A stretch of 64,000 bases of DNA from assembly GCF_022201045.2 (NCBI RefSeq), contig NC_068563.1:6882001-6946000 (forward strand). Direction: 5' to 3'. The translations under genes and the position numbers were made by a program. Under the pieces are notes generated by a model. That model saw nothing but the letters and a program-made list of their open reading frames with translations, was not told the DNA's origin and searched no databases. The stretch comes from Citrus sinensis. Its lineage: Eukaryota > Streptophyta > Magnoliopsida > Sapindales > Rutaceae. The stretch's first letter is position 1. Every line of letters starts with the position of its first letter. Positions 23,166 to 40,700 of the stretch are shown here, one piece after another.

Positions 23166-25700
23166 ATTGTTTAAATTAAGAAACCCCCCATTTTAATATT
23201 ACAAATTTCCCTTGCTCTACGTGCATGGATTATTTAAAATGATAGCTACATTAATGGTCCATTTGGATAACTATCACGGGTAAATTAAAAAGTAATCGTC
23301 AATTCGCACAAATTAAAAGAGAAAGATAAGAGAGAACAATGTCAATTTCTTGTTACTTGAGTTTCAAAATTGATCAAATCTCACGCTAACATATTTTTTT
23401 TTTTAATTTGTTAAAGATAAGAGTGATGGTTAAACTAAATTAGATGATCACGATGAATATTACAATGCTTTCGAAGTAAGAATATTTTATAATTCATGTG
23501 ATAAAAGATTATTATCTAGACTTGGGATCATGACGAATATTGAGATTAAGTAATATAAAGAAGAACATTTATTTTGTTACTTGTTATGTCTCTATACGTA
23601 TAAATTAATTATATAATCTATTAAATGATAAGATATTTTTATGTGGTCGGAAAGATTTTGATATTAAAATTGTACTCGTATCAAAGTTATTATAAATTAA
23701 GATTAGATTATGTAATAAAGCTTAAAAAAAGATTAAATATCTTAAAAATAGTTTAATCACAAATGAAGATGAAATTCTACATGAGCTTTAACACTAAACC
23801 GTTTTAGATTAATACTATCGTTAATGTTGTAATTATTTATGTTTATTCTAATTTTCTTCAACGATAATGTTGGAAATGTAAAATCATAATTTTTACTTCT
23901 TAGGTCGTTTTTTTTTTCAATACCTTATTACATACATATATCTAGCGTGTAATATGTCTGTCGAAACTTAAAAGGTAGGTAGGATTTTTAAATTAATAGG
24001 TCACATTTATCATTCAATAATAAGTTAATTTCAATGATAAAATTATACATGACATCATTAGGAAAGCAAAGCGAAACCCATTCGGGAACTACAAGTGTCA
24101 TTCTCCTAACATTCCTCTTATTTATTAATTGTTATTTTTATTTTTATTTTTTTAAAAGTAAATCCTGATGAGATTATTGTGTTAGCTAAAATAGTTACAA
24201 ATCAAACGGATTTATATCACTGTAAATTTCAAACACATTTAATTCATATTATTTTTATTAATAACAATGTTATTCTTGCAAATTTGTGAAATCATTATAA
24301 GAGATGAATGACGAGATTAGTACTATATGAAATTACCCGATCTGCAAAATTAAGGGATTTTCATAGTAAAAAAATTGTTCTTACCATAATAGATATTAGA
24401 TAAGACTATAATAGTATAATATGTCACATTTCATTTTTAACGTACACCTAAGGAATTATTATTGCTTATTATCATTATTCTACCAAAGAATTGCCTAACC
24501 TAATTTAGTTGTGTGTTAATAGATAAATGAATGTCTTAATTTTTTAAATTATCTACTTACGATGAGTTATTCACTTGTGATCGATAGATAAGATTGTTAG
24601 ATTAAAAAAATAATTCAATTAATCTAATATCAATAAGTTTCTTTTAATAATCATATATAATTTAAATTATTTTTCTCATTTTTTAAATATTGAAATACTT
24701 TATAAATGTATCCTGTAAGGTTTGTGCAAGAAATATCTCAATAAAACCATTTTTCTTATAGCACTTGAAATATTATCTATTACAATAAAGAATTTAAAAA
24801 ACAAAAAGCATTTGACAATGAATAATGATATACTTATAAAGGAAGGGCAAAAATGAAAATTTGTATCTTATGTAGTGCATGATGTGTCATTTATTCATTT
24901 GTATTGAAAAATTATTTTATTAATAATGATATACAAATCAAATATTTTTACCAAACACATGATAGTAATTGATTTTTTTAATTTTATTTAAAATGATAAT
25001 TTTTTAACTCTTATCTTGTCCTACACTCAAAAGCCACTCAATCAAGCATCATGGAGATAATTGTTAATATATAATTCGGTTTACAAATCTTATATTTCAA
25101 AGAAGAGTTTCGATATGTTAGGACCGCTATAAAATAAAACACTCTTTTATAATTATACAATTAAAATTATAATATATTTATTATTATTTATTATTTTACA
25201 TGTATACTTATAATTTGTATTTTACATTGGAGCGGCTTAACCATGGGCTCTAAATAAACGTATCATGATTTGCCGACAATACCAATTATACCCCCATCCT
25301 AATCCCACAAATTCCTTCCAATCATCTATTTATCTCTATTTTATTTTGCATCTTTTTCAAGTGACACTCACTTCCTGTAAAAGCGCGTGAGACGACAGAA
25401 TCTCTCTCTTAAAAATCGATTAGTATCTAAATAAAGAATAAAAAAATGATTAGCAAAATCCAATAATTTATAGTTATATAAAAAATAAAAAAAGTAGCAA
25501 AATTCATTGCAAGATAAGCTGCGGAGACACGGGAGGGAAAAAGAAAAAGAAAAAAGAAAAATAAAAAAAAGTCAAATGAAGTCGGAATGAAATTGAAATT
25601 CACTCAAATGAAATGAAAATGAAAAAACTTATTTATTTAATTTTTATTTTAATTTTTTAAATTATTCTTTTTCTTATTAAATTCACGCGTCCTTCTCTCT
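23166..25700. other. AT-rich intergenic DNA, nothing recognised
   Basis: Low-complexity AT-rich DNA without gene signals. The last ~300 bases lead into the CT-rich promoter/leader of the bZIP gene. Confidence 0.4.
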
Positions 25701-26208
25701 CTCGTCACGAAATCCGTGTGTCGTAGTCTTCGTCGTCACAGACACACTTTTTAGAAAGAGAGAAAAAGAAACTCACAATTACAATTATTTAATCAAAAAA
25801 ATAATTTTTTAATAATTATTGATTTTCTTCCTTCTTACAGAGCCATTCAAAGAAAGAGAGAGAAAGCGCCTGCTGTGTCTCTGTCTCTTCGCCATTTCCG
25901 TCAAAAGCGTACAAGGTAATCTGGTTTCTCTATATAGTCACTCAGTTTTAGCTCTGTTGTGCTTGTTTCAGTTTATTTTACTTTTTCTTTTGGTGTGTTT
26001 GTTTACTCATTTTTATTTTTTGGGCAGATTCTGGTGGTTTGATCTGTGGTGTCATCTGGGTTTTGGTTGAATTGAAGTGGGTTAGTTTTAGAATCGAGTT
26101 TTATTTATAAGCTTTTGAAGTGCTTGCTTTTAGTGTTTTTCTTTTCATTGGCATTATATATTTTTAGTGTTTTAAAAGAGTGAAAATTTTTGAGAGCTGA
26201 AAAAAAAA
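25701..26208 (+). other. 5' leader of the bZIP gene with a leader intron
   Basis: A CT-rich leader (TCTCTCTCTCGTCACG near 25695-25710) is followed by a likely intron 25916-26027 (ACAAG|GTAATC ... TTGGGCAG|ATTC). The coding exon starts at 26209 after a purine-rich stretch. Confidence 0.55.
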
Positions 26209-29639
<3,431 letters not shown>

Positions 29640-31585
29640 GTCATGAAGATGGAAAGGTCTTCTCTCCCTGTTTACATATCTTACGAATCTTCTCTACATT
29701 CATGTTCGGTATTAGTTTCTCCAGTGCATTCATTCATTACTTTTGCTTGCATCTCCACCAACAAGTCCATGAGGGCATGGTGATTACAAGTTCAATCTGC
29801 ATTTCATATCCATCTCGGATTGTGCTATTAAGTCGAATACAAACAATAATATTTATATTATCATGATTATATGGTTTATTTATATCAGGTAGATATGTAG
29901 ACATTATTTGGACATATTTTGTCTTTGCCATGACATTAGAAGAGTTGAACTTAAAACTCTTCCAACTCTTGTTTATTTAAACTAAAGAATGAGTCCTTTT
30001 CTTCAAGTGTTTGTGTTCTGTAATTTTTTACCCTCCTGGCGGGCTGGCAAGTTGCAGCCGATGCTATTGCACTTTTTCTATAACCGTAACAATGGAAATG
30101 CACTCCAGAATGTTTCGGCGTGGCAGATATTCTTTACCGTTGGGATAAGCTGCCATGATATTGCAAAGTTAACGGGATGATTGTTCTGGTAATGTGTGAT
30201 AAACATCATTTTGTTGCAATCTTCTTGTAATGAGCAAAGTTGACACATTGATAAACCATGCTCTCTGTTGACCTTGTCGCCTCTTGGCTGGTAACCCGTC
30301 TGAAACAACTTTCATCTCAATAGACTACGAAACATTTCTAATGTGAATTAGATAAGGCTTAAAAAATCTGAAAATGAAGTGGATCCAGTTTTTTTCTCGA
30401 GAGGGGGAGAAATGAGATTATGTAGCTTTTCAAATTTACATTTGTCAAATAATTTTTTTAAAAAAATTACATTCATCAAACTTTCTCCTTTGCACATTGA
30501 ATTACAATCAACTCAACTAACGAATTAGGTGAGTTGGTGAGACCATGGCTACTTACGTTTCTCTGAAAATTGTTACTATGTTTATTTTAAATACACATCT
30601 ATTCAAACCTTTGAAATAACTTGCAATGAGTTTTCAAGGAGTGTATGAATTTTATTTAAAAGAGTATGGTAATCATTTTGTGGTAGATCGAAGCAAAGGA
30701 TTCTTGTGTTGCAATAAACCTTGGCTTATTTTAAAACGCCATTTATAAGCACTTTAAATTAAAGCTTCGAAAGAGTTACCCAAGTGGAAAATCACTAATA
30801 CCTTAATTTGTTTTTTACTGTAGTATTGCTCCTCACAACTGGATTTCCTATGACATCTCATTTTAAGATAATAAAAAAAAATCAAGGAGAACCATTTTGA
30901 TTTTGTCGAAACTTCATGAAGCGATCAATAAATTCTAATAATACATTTTTTTTATTAACCAACCATTTTACCGTTAAGAAAGTTAGAATATGTTAAAATA
31001 TATATGATAACAGTCTAATTTGCTTATGGATACATAAAATAATTTGCTTATGGATACATAAAATAATAACTTTAGCCTATGAACAATGAAAATGACAAAA
31101 ACAATAAATTATCGTATTGTCTTCTCAATTCAAAAATACAAATACCATCCATACCCCAAAAAAAATAGTCGCTAAAATGAAATAATAAATACTTTTGTGT
31201 GAATAATCACCAAAATAATCTCCACAATTAATTTTCTCTCATCTTTTCCAAGTGGCGGGTTAAATTAAAAGTTAGATAGTATGAAGACATTTTCAAAAAT
31301 TTTTGGTGGTTACATGGACTTTCAACAAATTTGAAAATGATGCATAGATAATTTTTCCTTAATTAATTTAACTCAAATTATTAAATTAATAAAATTATCC
31401 ATGTAACATCAGCAATTGTTAACGATGTGAAAAACAAAATGATTTGATGATATAAAATAAAAAAATCAAGTGGTACAAAGACATTATCAGAATTCATTGA
31501 TAGGTTCATAACAAATTTGAGGTGGCCCATAGATTCCCCAACAAGGTCAAGAAGGAAGGTGAAAATTGAAAAAAAATAATAATAT
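29640..31585. other. Intergenic
   Basis: bZIP 3' untranslated region and AT-rich spacer. A 24-bp unit (TTGCTTATGGATACATAAAA core) is directly duplicated at 31017-31064. No gene was recognised. Confidence 0.45.
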
Positions 31586-32086
31586 AGTGCTATTGGCACC
31601 CCTCTAAACTCCTTATAAAACCCCTATTGTATAAATATCCCATTGAAAATATTTGAAATTACCCTACTTCTAAAAACACCATTTTAATTCCACAAATAAC
31701 CCTATATTCTAATTTGTCAACAAAACCCAATAACCTCGGATTACACTTTGTGGAATTTTCACTAACTTAATTTCAAACTTTCATGCACGTTGTTAATGAG
31801 AATTATTTTCAAATATATCCATTAGTTTCTAAGAGTTTTCAAAATAATAATCAACGTGAAAAAGAGAAAGTGCTTATAATATCAACTAATATACTATTAC
31901 AATTACATTAAAACTTAAAATCAAACTATTAACCTATTTCTCTTTTGAGAGTTTTCAAAATATTGGGCACCAGTAATTAACAACTCCATTTTATGATAGA
32001 AGGATGATACGAGTTTAATTCTTTTTTTTTTTAAATTGTAAATTTCTAAAAGACGGTTGTATAAGAATTTTAGAGGGTGCCACTAG
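31586..32086. mobile_element. Inverted-repeat element (TATTGGCACCC family), copy 1
   Basis: Left end GTGCTATTGGCACCCCTCTAA and right end (inverse) GCTAGTGGCACCCTCTAAAAT form imperfect terminal inverted repeats around a 500-bp AT-rich core. Related ends occur at 51138-51616. It ends 126 bp upstream of the tRNA-Leu gene. No reliable target duplication was seen. Confidence 0.6.
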
Positions 32087-32211
32087 CTCGATTCAAATAA
32101 AAATTACATCAAATTATTTTAGGTATCTATTAATGATTTAATTTGCAAAGAAGGGAGTAATGATTTAAAATTGTTGTAAGAATCTAAGAAAGCCGACCGC
32201 CTCATCAAAGA

Positions 32212-32295
32212 GTCAGGATGGCCGAGTGGTCTAAGGCGCCAGACTCAAGTTCTGGTCTTCGAAAGAGGGCGTGGGTTCAAATCCCACTTCTGACA
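32212..32295 (+). tRNA. tRNA-Leu (anticodon CAA)
   Basis: 84-base class II tRNA. Acceptor stem GTCAGGA pairs with TTCTGAC, discriminator A at 32295. The D-arm holds box A (GGATGGCCGAGTGG). The anticodon stem CAGAC.../GTTCTG presents loop TCAAG with anticodon CAA. A long variable arm and T-arm with box B (GGGTTCAAATCCC) follow. There is no intron. A run of T from 32302 is a Pol III terminator. CCA is not encoded, as expected for a nuclear gene. Confidence 0.95.
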
Positions 32296-32301
32296 ATATA
32301 A

Positions 32302-32310
32302 TTTTTTTTT
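32302..32310 (+). terminator. Pol III poly-T terminator of tRNA-Leu
   Basis: An uninterrupted run of T begins seven bases after the tRNA 3' end, sufficient for RNA polymerase III termination. Confidence 0.8.
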
Positions 32311-32501
32311 CATTTATTCATTTTTTTTACAACGTTACGACTAAACGACGTCATTTTCATTAAACGGCAAGTCGTTTCAGTCGTCCTGTTTAACGGAATA
32401 AAAAATATCTAAACCGCAGACCAATGTTTCCAAACCTGCTATAAACCCTACAGATAACCCTCATTGCCACTCGCATCACTGAGTTCTTAACCTGAGTTAA
32501 A

Positions 32502-35500
32502 ATGGCCGAGTCCGCAGCCGAACTCAGTGAGTCCCGGGTTCTTCCGGCGGACTCACCGCCACCACAACCGAATTCAACCGGAGTTCCGGTTCATAATCTA
32601 ATGCCAGAGGAGCTCGTGGCCAAAGCCATAGCTCCAGTTAAGAAACAGTTCCTTCGTCCTCCGCCGACAAGAGCCAATCAAAACGACACCGTTAAATATA
32701 CCAACGAGAGGTCATCTCAGCAGCACTCGTCGACCTTAGTCAAGGAAAAGAAATCAAAACGGCAACTCAAACGTGAACGTCATCAGGTTATTTTCTTTCC
32801 CTGTCTCGAAAGACAAGTTTTTTTATTTTTTTGGGCTTAAAGATGCAATTTTTTTTTTCCAAACCTATCTGAATCGTCCGTTGCAATGAGTCACAGAAAA
32901 TGAATTGTTGAGATTTCATCATTGTTGGAAATGTTGGTAACTAAATGTTTTTAAGTATAAGCTGGTGTTTAATTTTTTAAGGAAGAGCTTTATTTGTTGT
33001 TAAATTTGCAGGAAAAAAAATCTGCTAGTCATCTTTGTCCTGAAGTAGCTAAGAGTGGAGATGTTAGTTCGTGCCCTTATAAAGATAAGTGCCGATTCAG
33101 CCATGACTTAGATGGCTTCAAGGCTCAGGTATCAAGGCACCCAATTGAGTTTTTTGCTTTTCTAATATATTATGTTTGTTCAGTAGAGTGATGATGGTTT
33201 ATTTGTTTAATACATGTAGAAACCGGATGATCTAGAAGGTGAATGCCCGTTTTTGAGTTCTGAAGGGCCGTGTCCTTATGGTTTGGCCTGCAGATTTTCG
33301 GGTACTCATAGAGATGTTGTTGATGTTGCTGGTTCTACAAACACGCTGCGGAAAAGCTCTGAGGTGAATGGTTTGAACAAAGATGTGCAGAAACTTTTGT
33401 GGAAGAATAAAATGAAATTCCCAAAAGCTGATGCCAAACTCAAATCTCTTGGGCTTCTGGTATGGAATTGTATCTCTCTTTTATTTGTGTTTTGTCTTCA
33501 TCTCAATCTCATTCTATTAATAGTTTAATACAGTTTCTCTGGTATTACTGTCTATTGTATCATTTTGATTCATCGTTTAATTCTGTTGGTCATGTTGGTG
33601 CTGTACTGTGATTTTGCAGGGTCCGGCCAAGTCAAAAATGAAAGTGATGGAAGATAAAGAGCAAGAAGGTGTAGTTGATTCTAATAATTCTCATGCTACC
33701 AACGGAAATGGTTGCATGAAAGGAACTGGTGACTCAGTGGATGAATCTGAATGCTCACCCTGTGTTCCAGAAGAGAATAATATTATCAATGATAGGCCAT
33801 TGAAGAAAGCAAAATCTGAAAATGTTGAAAATTGTTGCTCTGTTGAAGGGGACAATGGTTGGTTTCACTTGTATTAGTCTGAAGTATAATCAGTGTTAGT
33901 GCCTAGTTGTCATACATCAAGTTGTTTCTAACTTGTTTCAAATTATTGAGGCAGGTGTGAGTGTATTGGAGGAAGATACTAGGAATAACACTGCAGATAC
34001 TCAACCAGCAGCTAAAATTGATGATATACTCCCTGAAACTGATGGAAGTTTAAAAACACATTCTCGTGAAAAGAAGCTTATTGATTTTAGAGAAAAGCTT
34101 TATCTTGCACCTCTGACCACTGTTGGGAATCTTCCTTTCCGAAGGGTTTGCAAAGTACTGGGAGCAGATGTAACATGCGGTGAAATGGCAATGTGTACAA
34201 ATCTTTTGCAGGTCCATGTGCTGCTTTTGTCAATTGAGTTACATAAATTATGACAGTCAATGGTGCAGGAGATGTTGTTCCTTTCTGTGATCTTAATGAG
34301 TGTGCGGCATCTTAAACACAAACCATTGTTCATACTCTGAAATTAAGATATATTTCTCTACATGGTTTAAATTTGTTCTTCAGCTAGCAGTAAACAGCAC
34401 ATATTTTTATATCTGCTTAAAATAATCTGGGCTTATACATGTTCTCTGTATTTAATATGCCATATATGCAAGGTATTTAAGCATGATGCGTTGTCCCAGT
34501 ATCTGTAATCTGTAATTTTCAATTTTTAGTTTTGGAACTGGATTCATATGATCTTTTCCCTTCTTTTTCTTTCCTCTATGGAGATGTTATCACTGGTTTT
34601 GTGCTCTTTTTTTTTTTAATAGGTAAACTTAACATTCTTTATATTTGGTGCTGCTTTTATGACTTTCCATGTCTCATTTCCTGACTATCATATTGTTCTG
34701 GGAATAGGGACAAGCTTCAGAATGGGCTCTGCTGAGACGACATTCATCAGAAGATTTGTTTGGTGTACAGATATGTGGGGCATACCCAGACACTCTGGCA
34801 CGCACAGTTGAACTTATTGATCAGCAATGCACAGTGGACTTCATTGATATTAACATGGGCTGTCCAATTGACATTGTTGTTAACAAGGGTGCTGGGTCTT
34901 GTCTTCTTACAAAGCCAATGCGGATGAAAGGCATTATTGAAGCTACTTCTGGTACAGTGGACAAACCTATAACTATTAAGGTACGTGGAAAAACTTTTAT
35001 TTGACCTTCTATGCAGATAAAGGTGCGCTTCACTCTGCTGCTTAGCATTTTTTTAATGGGAAGATATTTGAATACTTTGTGGTGGTTTTGGATTATTATG
35101 TGCCTGTGATAGTCAATTAATTCTTCTGCATCTGCAGAATACCTTATCCTCTGCTTTCACTTTTTCTCTTTCCCCGACATCATGCCACAATAGGAAGATG
35201 CATAATGTCACAATCCTGTTTTACACTAGGTGCGAACTGGCTATTTTGAAGGAAAAAACCGCATTGATTCTTTAATAGCAGATATAGGCACTTGGGGAGC
35301 CAGTGCGGTGACAGTACATGGTCGGACACGTCAGCAACGCTATAGCAAGCTTGCTGATTGGGACTACATATACCAATGTGCAAGAAAGGCCTCTGATGAT
35401 CTGCAAGTTCTTGGAAATGGTGATATTTATTCATATTTAGACTGGAACAAGCATAAATCTGACTGCCCTGAGCTCGCTTCCTGTATGATTGCTCGAGGAG

Positions 35501-36515
35501 CCCTAATTAAGGTGTGTATATTTGATTTGTATTTGACCATCTATTTTCCAGTATGAGTTAATATTATTAACAAACTTCTCAGTTGTTGAAATGTATGTCC
35601 TTGCATGCTTATACACTTATTCTATTGAAGTCAAGATGTTTGTGAATAATTTGTATTGTGCCTGGCAGCCTTGGATATTCACTGAAATAAAGGAGCAGAG
35701 GCACTGGGACATCACTTCTGGCGAACGTTTAAATATTATGAAGGATTTTGCACGGTTTGGCCTTGAACATTGGGGATCTGACAAGAAAGGTATGTGATAG
35801 TTCATTTCTAAAAATTAAAGTTACAGATGAACTGCAAATATTTTGCATATCAATGCTTTTTAGTTTTATTTACGTGGTTAATACTTGTGGAAACTCTCAG
35901 TAGTAGTTGCCTTGTGAATGAAAAGAGTCTTCTCATTCTTACCTAAACTTGTCTTTATTGTTTCATAATTGTGGTGGTGCTATTAATATTTTCGTTTGAA
36001 CTTTTCACTAATTTATAGCAACTCAGAAGTTAGTTCATTTACTTTATTTTTAACTATTCAATACAGTTTAAAGCTGTCTGAAATGTTTTGGACTTGTGTT
36101 ATTGTCTAAAATGTGATTTTTCATGGGTTCTTAATTTGCGTCTCCTTGCAGGAGTGGAAACAACTAGGCATTTCTTATTGGAATGGCTTAGCTACACTTG
36201 CAGATACATACCTGTTGGCCTTTTAGATGTCATCCCACAAAGACTGAACTGGCGTCCACCTGCCTACTCTGGTCGTGACGACCTTGAGACACTGATGGCC
36301 TCTGATTCTGCAGCTGACTGGGTATGCTATTGTTTTCTATTCCAATACGGCTCATATTATTACCAATACTTAGGTGGAAAACAATATAGTTGTATTAAAT
36401 TTCTTCTTTTCTGCAGATTCGAATATCTGAGATGTTGCTTGGCAAGGTGCCTGATGGTTTCACATTTGCACCGAAGCACAAATCCAATGCATATGACCGA
36501 GCAGAAAATGGCTAA
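32502..36515 (+). CDS. DUS3L: tRNA-dihydrouridine(47) synthase, DUS3-like
   Basis: Ten exons: 32502-32786, 33012-33128, 33220-33459, 33620-33857, 33955-34211, 34708-34980, 35230-35511, 35669-35789, 36152-36321, 36417-36515; 693 residues, all GT-AG and in phase. The enzyme reduces uridine 47 of tRNA to dihydrouridine using FMN and NAD(P)H. Residues 1-95 are disordered. Two CCCH zinc fingers follow (~103-126 CPEVAK...[11 protein letters not shown], ~143-165 CPFLS...[13 protein letters not shown]), as in eukaryotic DUS3. An acidic linker leads to the FMN-barrel from ~340 ([17 protein letters not shown]). INMGCP carries the catalytic Cys ~431. [18 protein letters not shown] and [12 protein letters not shown] line the FMN site. 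The C-terminal helical domain ends with [18 protein letters not shown]. Likely nuclear/cytoplasmic. The gene begins 206 bp after the tRNA-Leu gene and converges with MTR4. Confidence 0.95.
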
Positions 36516-37700
36516 GTTTTTTGTGCTGTTCATCCTTTGCTCATGGATGAATTTTGATTGTGGGTTTGGCAGAATAAAAATGCTGTTAAGATCCATTTCG
36601 TATTTCAGTTCAAGTCAATTCTGTATGCTGGATCCCGGTGATGACACACTAATTGGGCAATTTTGATCACAATTTGTTATTGAGGAAATCAAAACATCGA
36701 TTATTTTCATTGCTAATAATGTTAAAGAGGGGAAGCGGGGTTGCCACTTGTCATTTTCGATTAGTTTTGTGGCTATTGACTTAATTGAAGTGTACAATTT
36801 CATATCTTTGAAGAAATGAAATTTTTTTGCAGATACGGTTCAAGTATCTGATCTAGTGTACTTGGCCACTTCCTGAACTGGGACTTCGCGAAACTTATCC
36901 ATTTTTCACTCTCTCCCCCATATCTCGCAATAGACGCAGTTCTGCTACCACTGTCATATTTTTCTTAATATTTTCAAAAATTTTGCTTACTTTTCTCAAC
37001 TTTTGCTCTCTATATTCTAAGTTGAGGAATAAATATGTAAAAGATTGTTGAATGATAACATAAACTTGCCACGATTGTAATATGCTATAATTGTATTAAA
37101 AAAATATTGTAATAGTTGTAAGATATTTTCATACAATTCCATATAATCAAATTGCTCAATAAATTCACAGGAAATTGCTCAATAAATTCACAGGTTACTA
37201 CCGCCTGGAACCAAAAGAGAACTAAAAGGCCCAAATATTTGAAAGGAACTTGGCAGAAACACAAATTTTACTTTGATTTATAACCTTAATCATGTATTCA
37301 AAATTACAACATGCTCCAATCAAAATTGATTTGCAGTGAACAAACTGCTTCTTTCTCCTTTAAACAATATGCAACAATTTCTGAAAAAACACTAATCGAC
37401 TACATAGAGGCTCCAGCATACAACACTGGTCTTTCGTATAAATAAAGATGATCTCTCCCTTCTGCACAAATCACCTTCAAAGATGGTAAGGTGACAGGCT
37501 GTTTTCTTTCTCCTTTAAACAATGGCACTGCCTCTTTCTTCTCCCATTTGCATATACAAGTGTCTAGATTGCTATTTCCTCGAAAGTTTCTTCTCTCTTC
37601 CTTCTTCATCCAATAGACTTGTAGCATAAAAAATGAACTTGATTCGATGTTAAAGCGACGCTTTCCAGCATTACAAAGCAACTTACTGTCTCCAGGTGGA
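36516..37700. other. Convergent intergenic region of DUS3L and MTR4
   Basis: Contains the 3' untranslated regions of both genes. A 21-bp phrase (AAATTGCTCAATAAATTCACAGG core) is directly duplicated near 37148-37192. No other gene was seen. Confidence 0.45.
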
Positions 37701-40700
37701 CTACAAATACAATGATGCTGCAAACACAATGTCTCTTTTAATCTTGGAAACAGCCTCTTCAAATTTTGCTTCGAGCTCAGTTTCCCCAATGGACTTTGCC
37801 GCTAGTATAAGTTGTTGAAGAACTTCCTCAAGTCTCCTAATTGCCCTGATCAAGCTACCCTCAAAGACCGGCGTAATTTCCATGATCTCATAAAATTTGG
37901 ATCCTTTTGCCCAAGCATAAACAGCCTCCATGATATCAGGCCGAAATGAATTCACAAAACCCTCCACATCGATTTGAACCTGAAGTAATAAAAGAAAACA
38001 GGAAACACATACTATCAGCCACTGAAAGATGAATTAGGTATGTCCATCTTTATTGAAACACAAAAGTCGAATCCACTTGTGCAGGAACTCCCATAATATG
38101 CCAAACTTTGCCTACATGAATATCAAGATATAAATAGCTGTACTTTTCAATCATTACCAATAAGTTTACAGATACATCAAATCTAAAGTCTCCGACAACT
38201 TTTCAGTGCCTTTTTGCAGCAAAGAAGGTTGAACTATGGGTACTTTCTAATTTCTTTTATGCAACTTTGAGAACTGAACAAAGAAATCATGATTTGTGGA
38301 ATCAACATTCTCCAACCATGAGAAGTAATGCCGACAGTTGTGGCTACCTATACCAAAATAAGTTTCCACTCTTTTAGTGCAACATTTAATCAGTTGTACT
38401 AAAGATACGCTTGCGAATTTAGATTGAGGTACTGAGACTTTTACCCCACGAGCTGTAAGAATGGAATCACTTCTTGTTAAGTATAAATAGATGAGTGGGC
38501 GGTAAACATTGGTTACAAAGTAAAAGTGAGTGTTGACCCAACACTCGCTGCTGTAATTTCAAAATTAACAAGAGCACAAGTACACACATGCCCTAAGTTT
38601 GTGATAATGCACTATGGTACTACAATAATTTAAATTTAAAATTGGTATACAAGCAACTATGATAACATAAGAATGATCATTGTCATGCTTTATATCATGC
38701 TAAAAGATAGTTTTGACCAATCCGTCTTACCAGTCCAATTTGCATTAGATATCCAAAAGGACAACTGTGAGTGCAATATTTTTTATCAAAACAAATGACA
38801 ACAATAATATGCCTAAAATCCAAAGAAGCAATTTGTGAACATGAAAGATTAGATAAAAAGCTACCAGCAATAAGTTCCATAAGTACCTTGCACTCCAACT
38901 GAACTTTGGCAACTCTCCTAGCTGTATCCTGCAATTGCGTAAATAGCAATTCAAGTTCTTCCCTGGGCTTTGAAGCATCTTGGAGCTTCTCTTGCCACAC
39001 AAAACAAGAGAGAAGAGACACCATTTCTTCTACCTTTACATCTTTCAGAACTCCATTGAATATGAGCTCTGTTAGGGTGAGCTCCTCAGCACTACTGATC
39101 TCACAAGCAACTTTTCCTTTCAATTCTACAACATCATCACTTGTAGCATATCTGGAACAAGATTCACATCATCACTAGGTACTTCTAGACTTGCATTGAC
39201 AACATAAAAAAGCATATAAACATAGCCATTTAATAACATGAACCTAACAAAAACTTGATGATTCCTTTTTTTAATGCTAATAATCATATATGAAGCATTG
39301 TTCTATGGGACTAATAAATTCCCAGCTTTGTCCAAAAAAAAAAAATAATAATAATAGTAATATAAAATTCCCAGCAAATTTTCTCTACTGGTAGCTGTTT
39401 TTTGAGTTAATGCTAACACAAACAATTATAAAGCTGCAAACAATATAATGAAATAGGCCTTGGCCTGATAAAACAGTATGGAGCACTGCAATTCCAAGTG
39501 TACCACTATCACAACCTAGAAAGAAATGAAAATGGCCCCGGATGAAAGTAAATACATGTTGAAGGAAGATTTTTCCACTTAGTGTTATTTCAATGTATGT
39601 GAGTTATGAAACATGTCAAAAGAAATTCTAGCACCCTCACTAACTCAGCTGTCAAGCACAAACCAGGCAGACACCAAAGAAAGAATGAACTATTTTGAAG
39701 ATAAATATATGAAAAAGCTTCATTACCCTAGCCTTCGGAGAACTCGTTTTCTTGCCTTAAGCTCATCTTTAAATGCCAATTCAGTAGAAGAACGCATCTG
39801 TCTCTTAATTGACTTGATCTTGGCCGTCAATTCTTGCTTCATGTGCAACACTTTGAGCTTTTGCTCAATAAGCGGAGACTTTGAAATTTCATGCTTGTCA
39901 AATAGGCTCTCTAAAGCCTCTATTCTACGGACCAGCTTCTGATATGAACTACTTCGTATCTGACAAATAACAAAAACTGAGTAAAGGTGACTTTTAAAGA
40001 TAGCAAAATGATTTGCAAAAGCAAGGTACAGTATATACCCCCATGTTTGCTTCAGGATCTAGAGGCAGTCCGCTAGCATTTCTAGCAAGAAATTCAGATG
40101 TCGACTTCAGCATGTTCTCTCGAGTTTGCAACGGCAAGAGATCCTTTGGCATAGGCAACCGAGCGCTACTTAATTTAATGATCTGTACAAGACAGAGGAT
40201 AGCACATAAATTCTTTATTCTCTAGATCACAACTTAGTTTCACTAAGATGGACCAACAAAGTAAAAAGCATCACAAAACAAAAGCTCTTCCAAGCTCATG
40301 CTTTTGCTTGAATAGAATTATTATCAGTTCATTTGTGTCAGACCAGGAAATCAAGACCAATTTTCTAAAGCAAAAAGAGCAATTTAACATTTTTCACTAC
40401 CAAAAGTAAATATTCATATGAAGACTAAAATTGAACACTGTTTTAAAAGTATTTCAAGAAAATTCGGCCTTCAGTTATCTTGCTACAAATTGAATTTCCT
40501 TTTTTGCTTTCTTCTTCTACTACCAAACATCAAAACAAAGAGATAGATGTAGGTAACTAAAGAAAATATACTGACAAGACATTACCATACAAACATTAAA
40601 TACAAATGTGGGATGTAAAATCAAAATTTATGACAAGGGGGAACTGGCTGCAGAGTATGTATTAACAGAAGAAAAGCATCAGAAATATTGCCTGAGAAAT

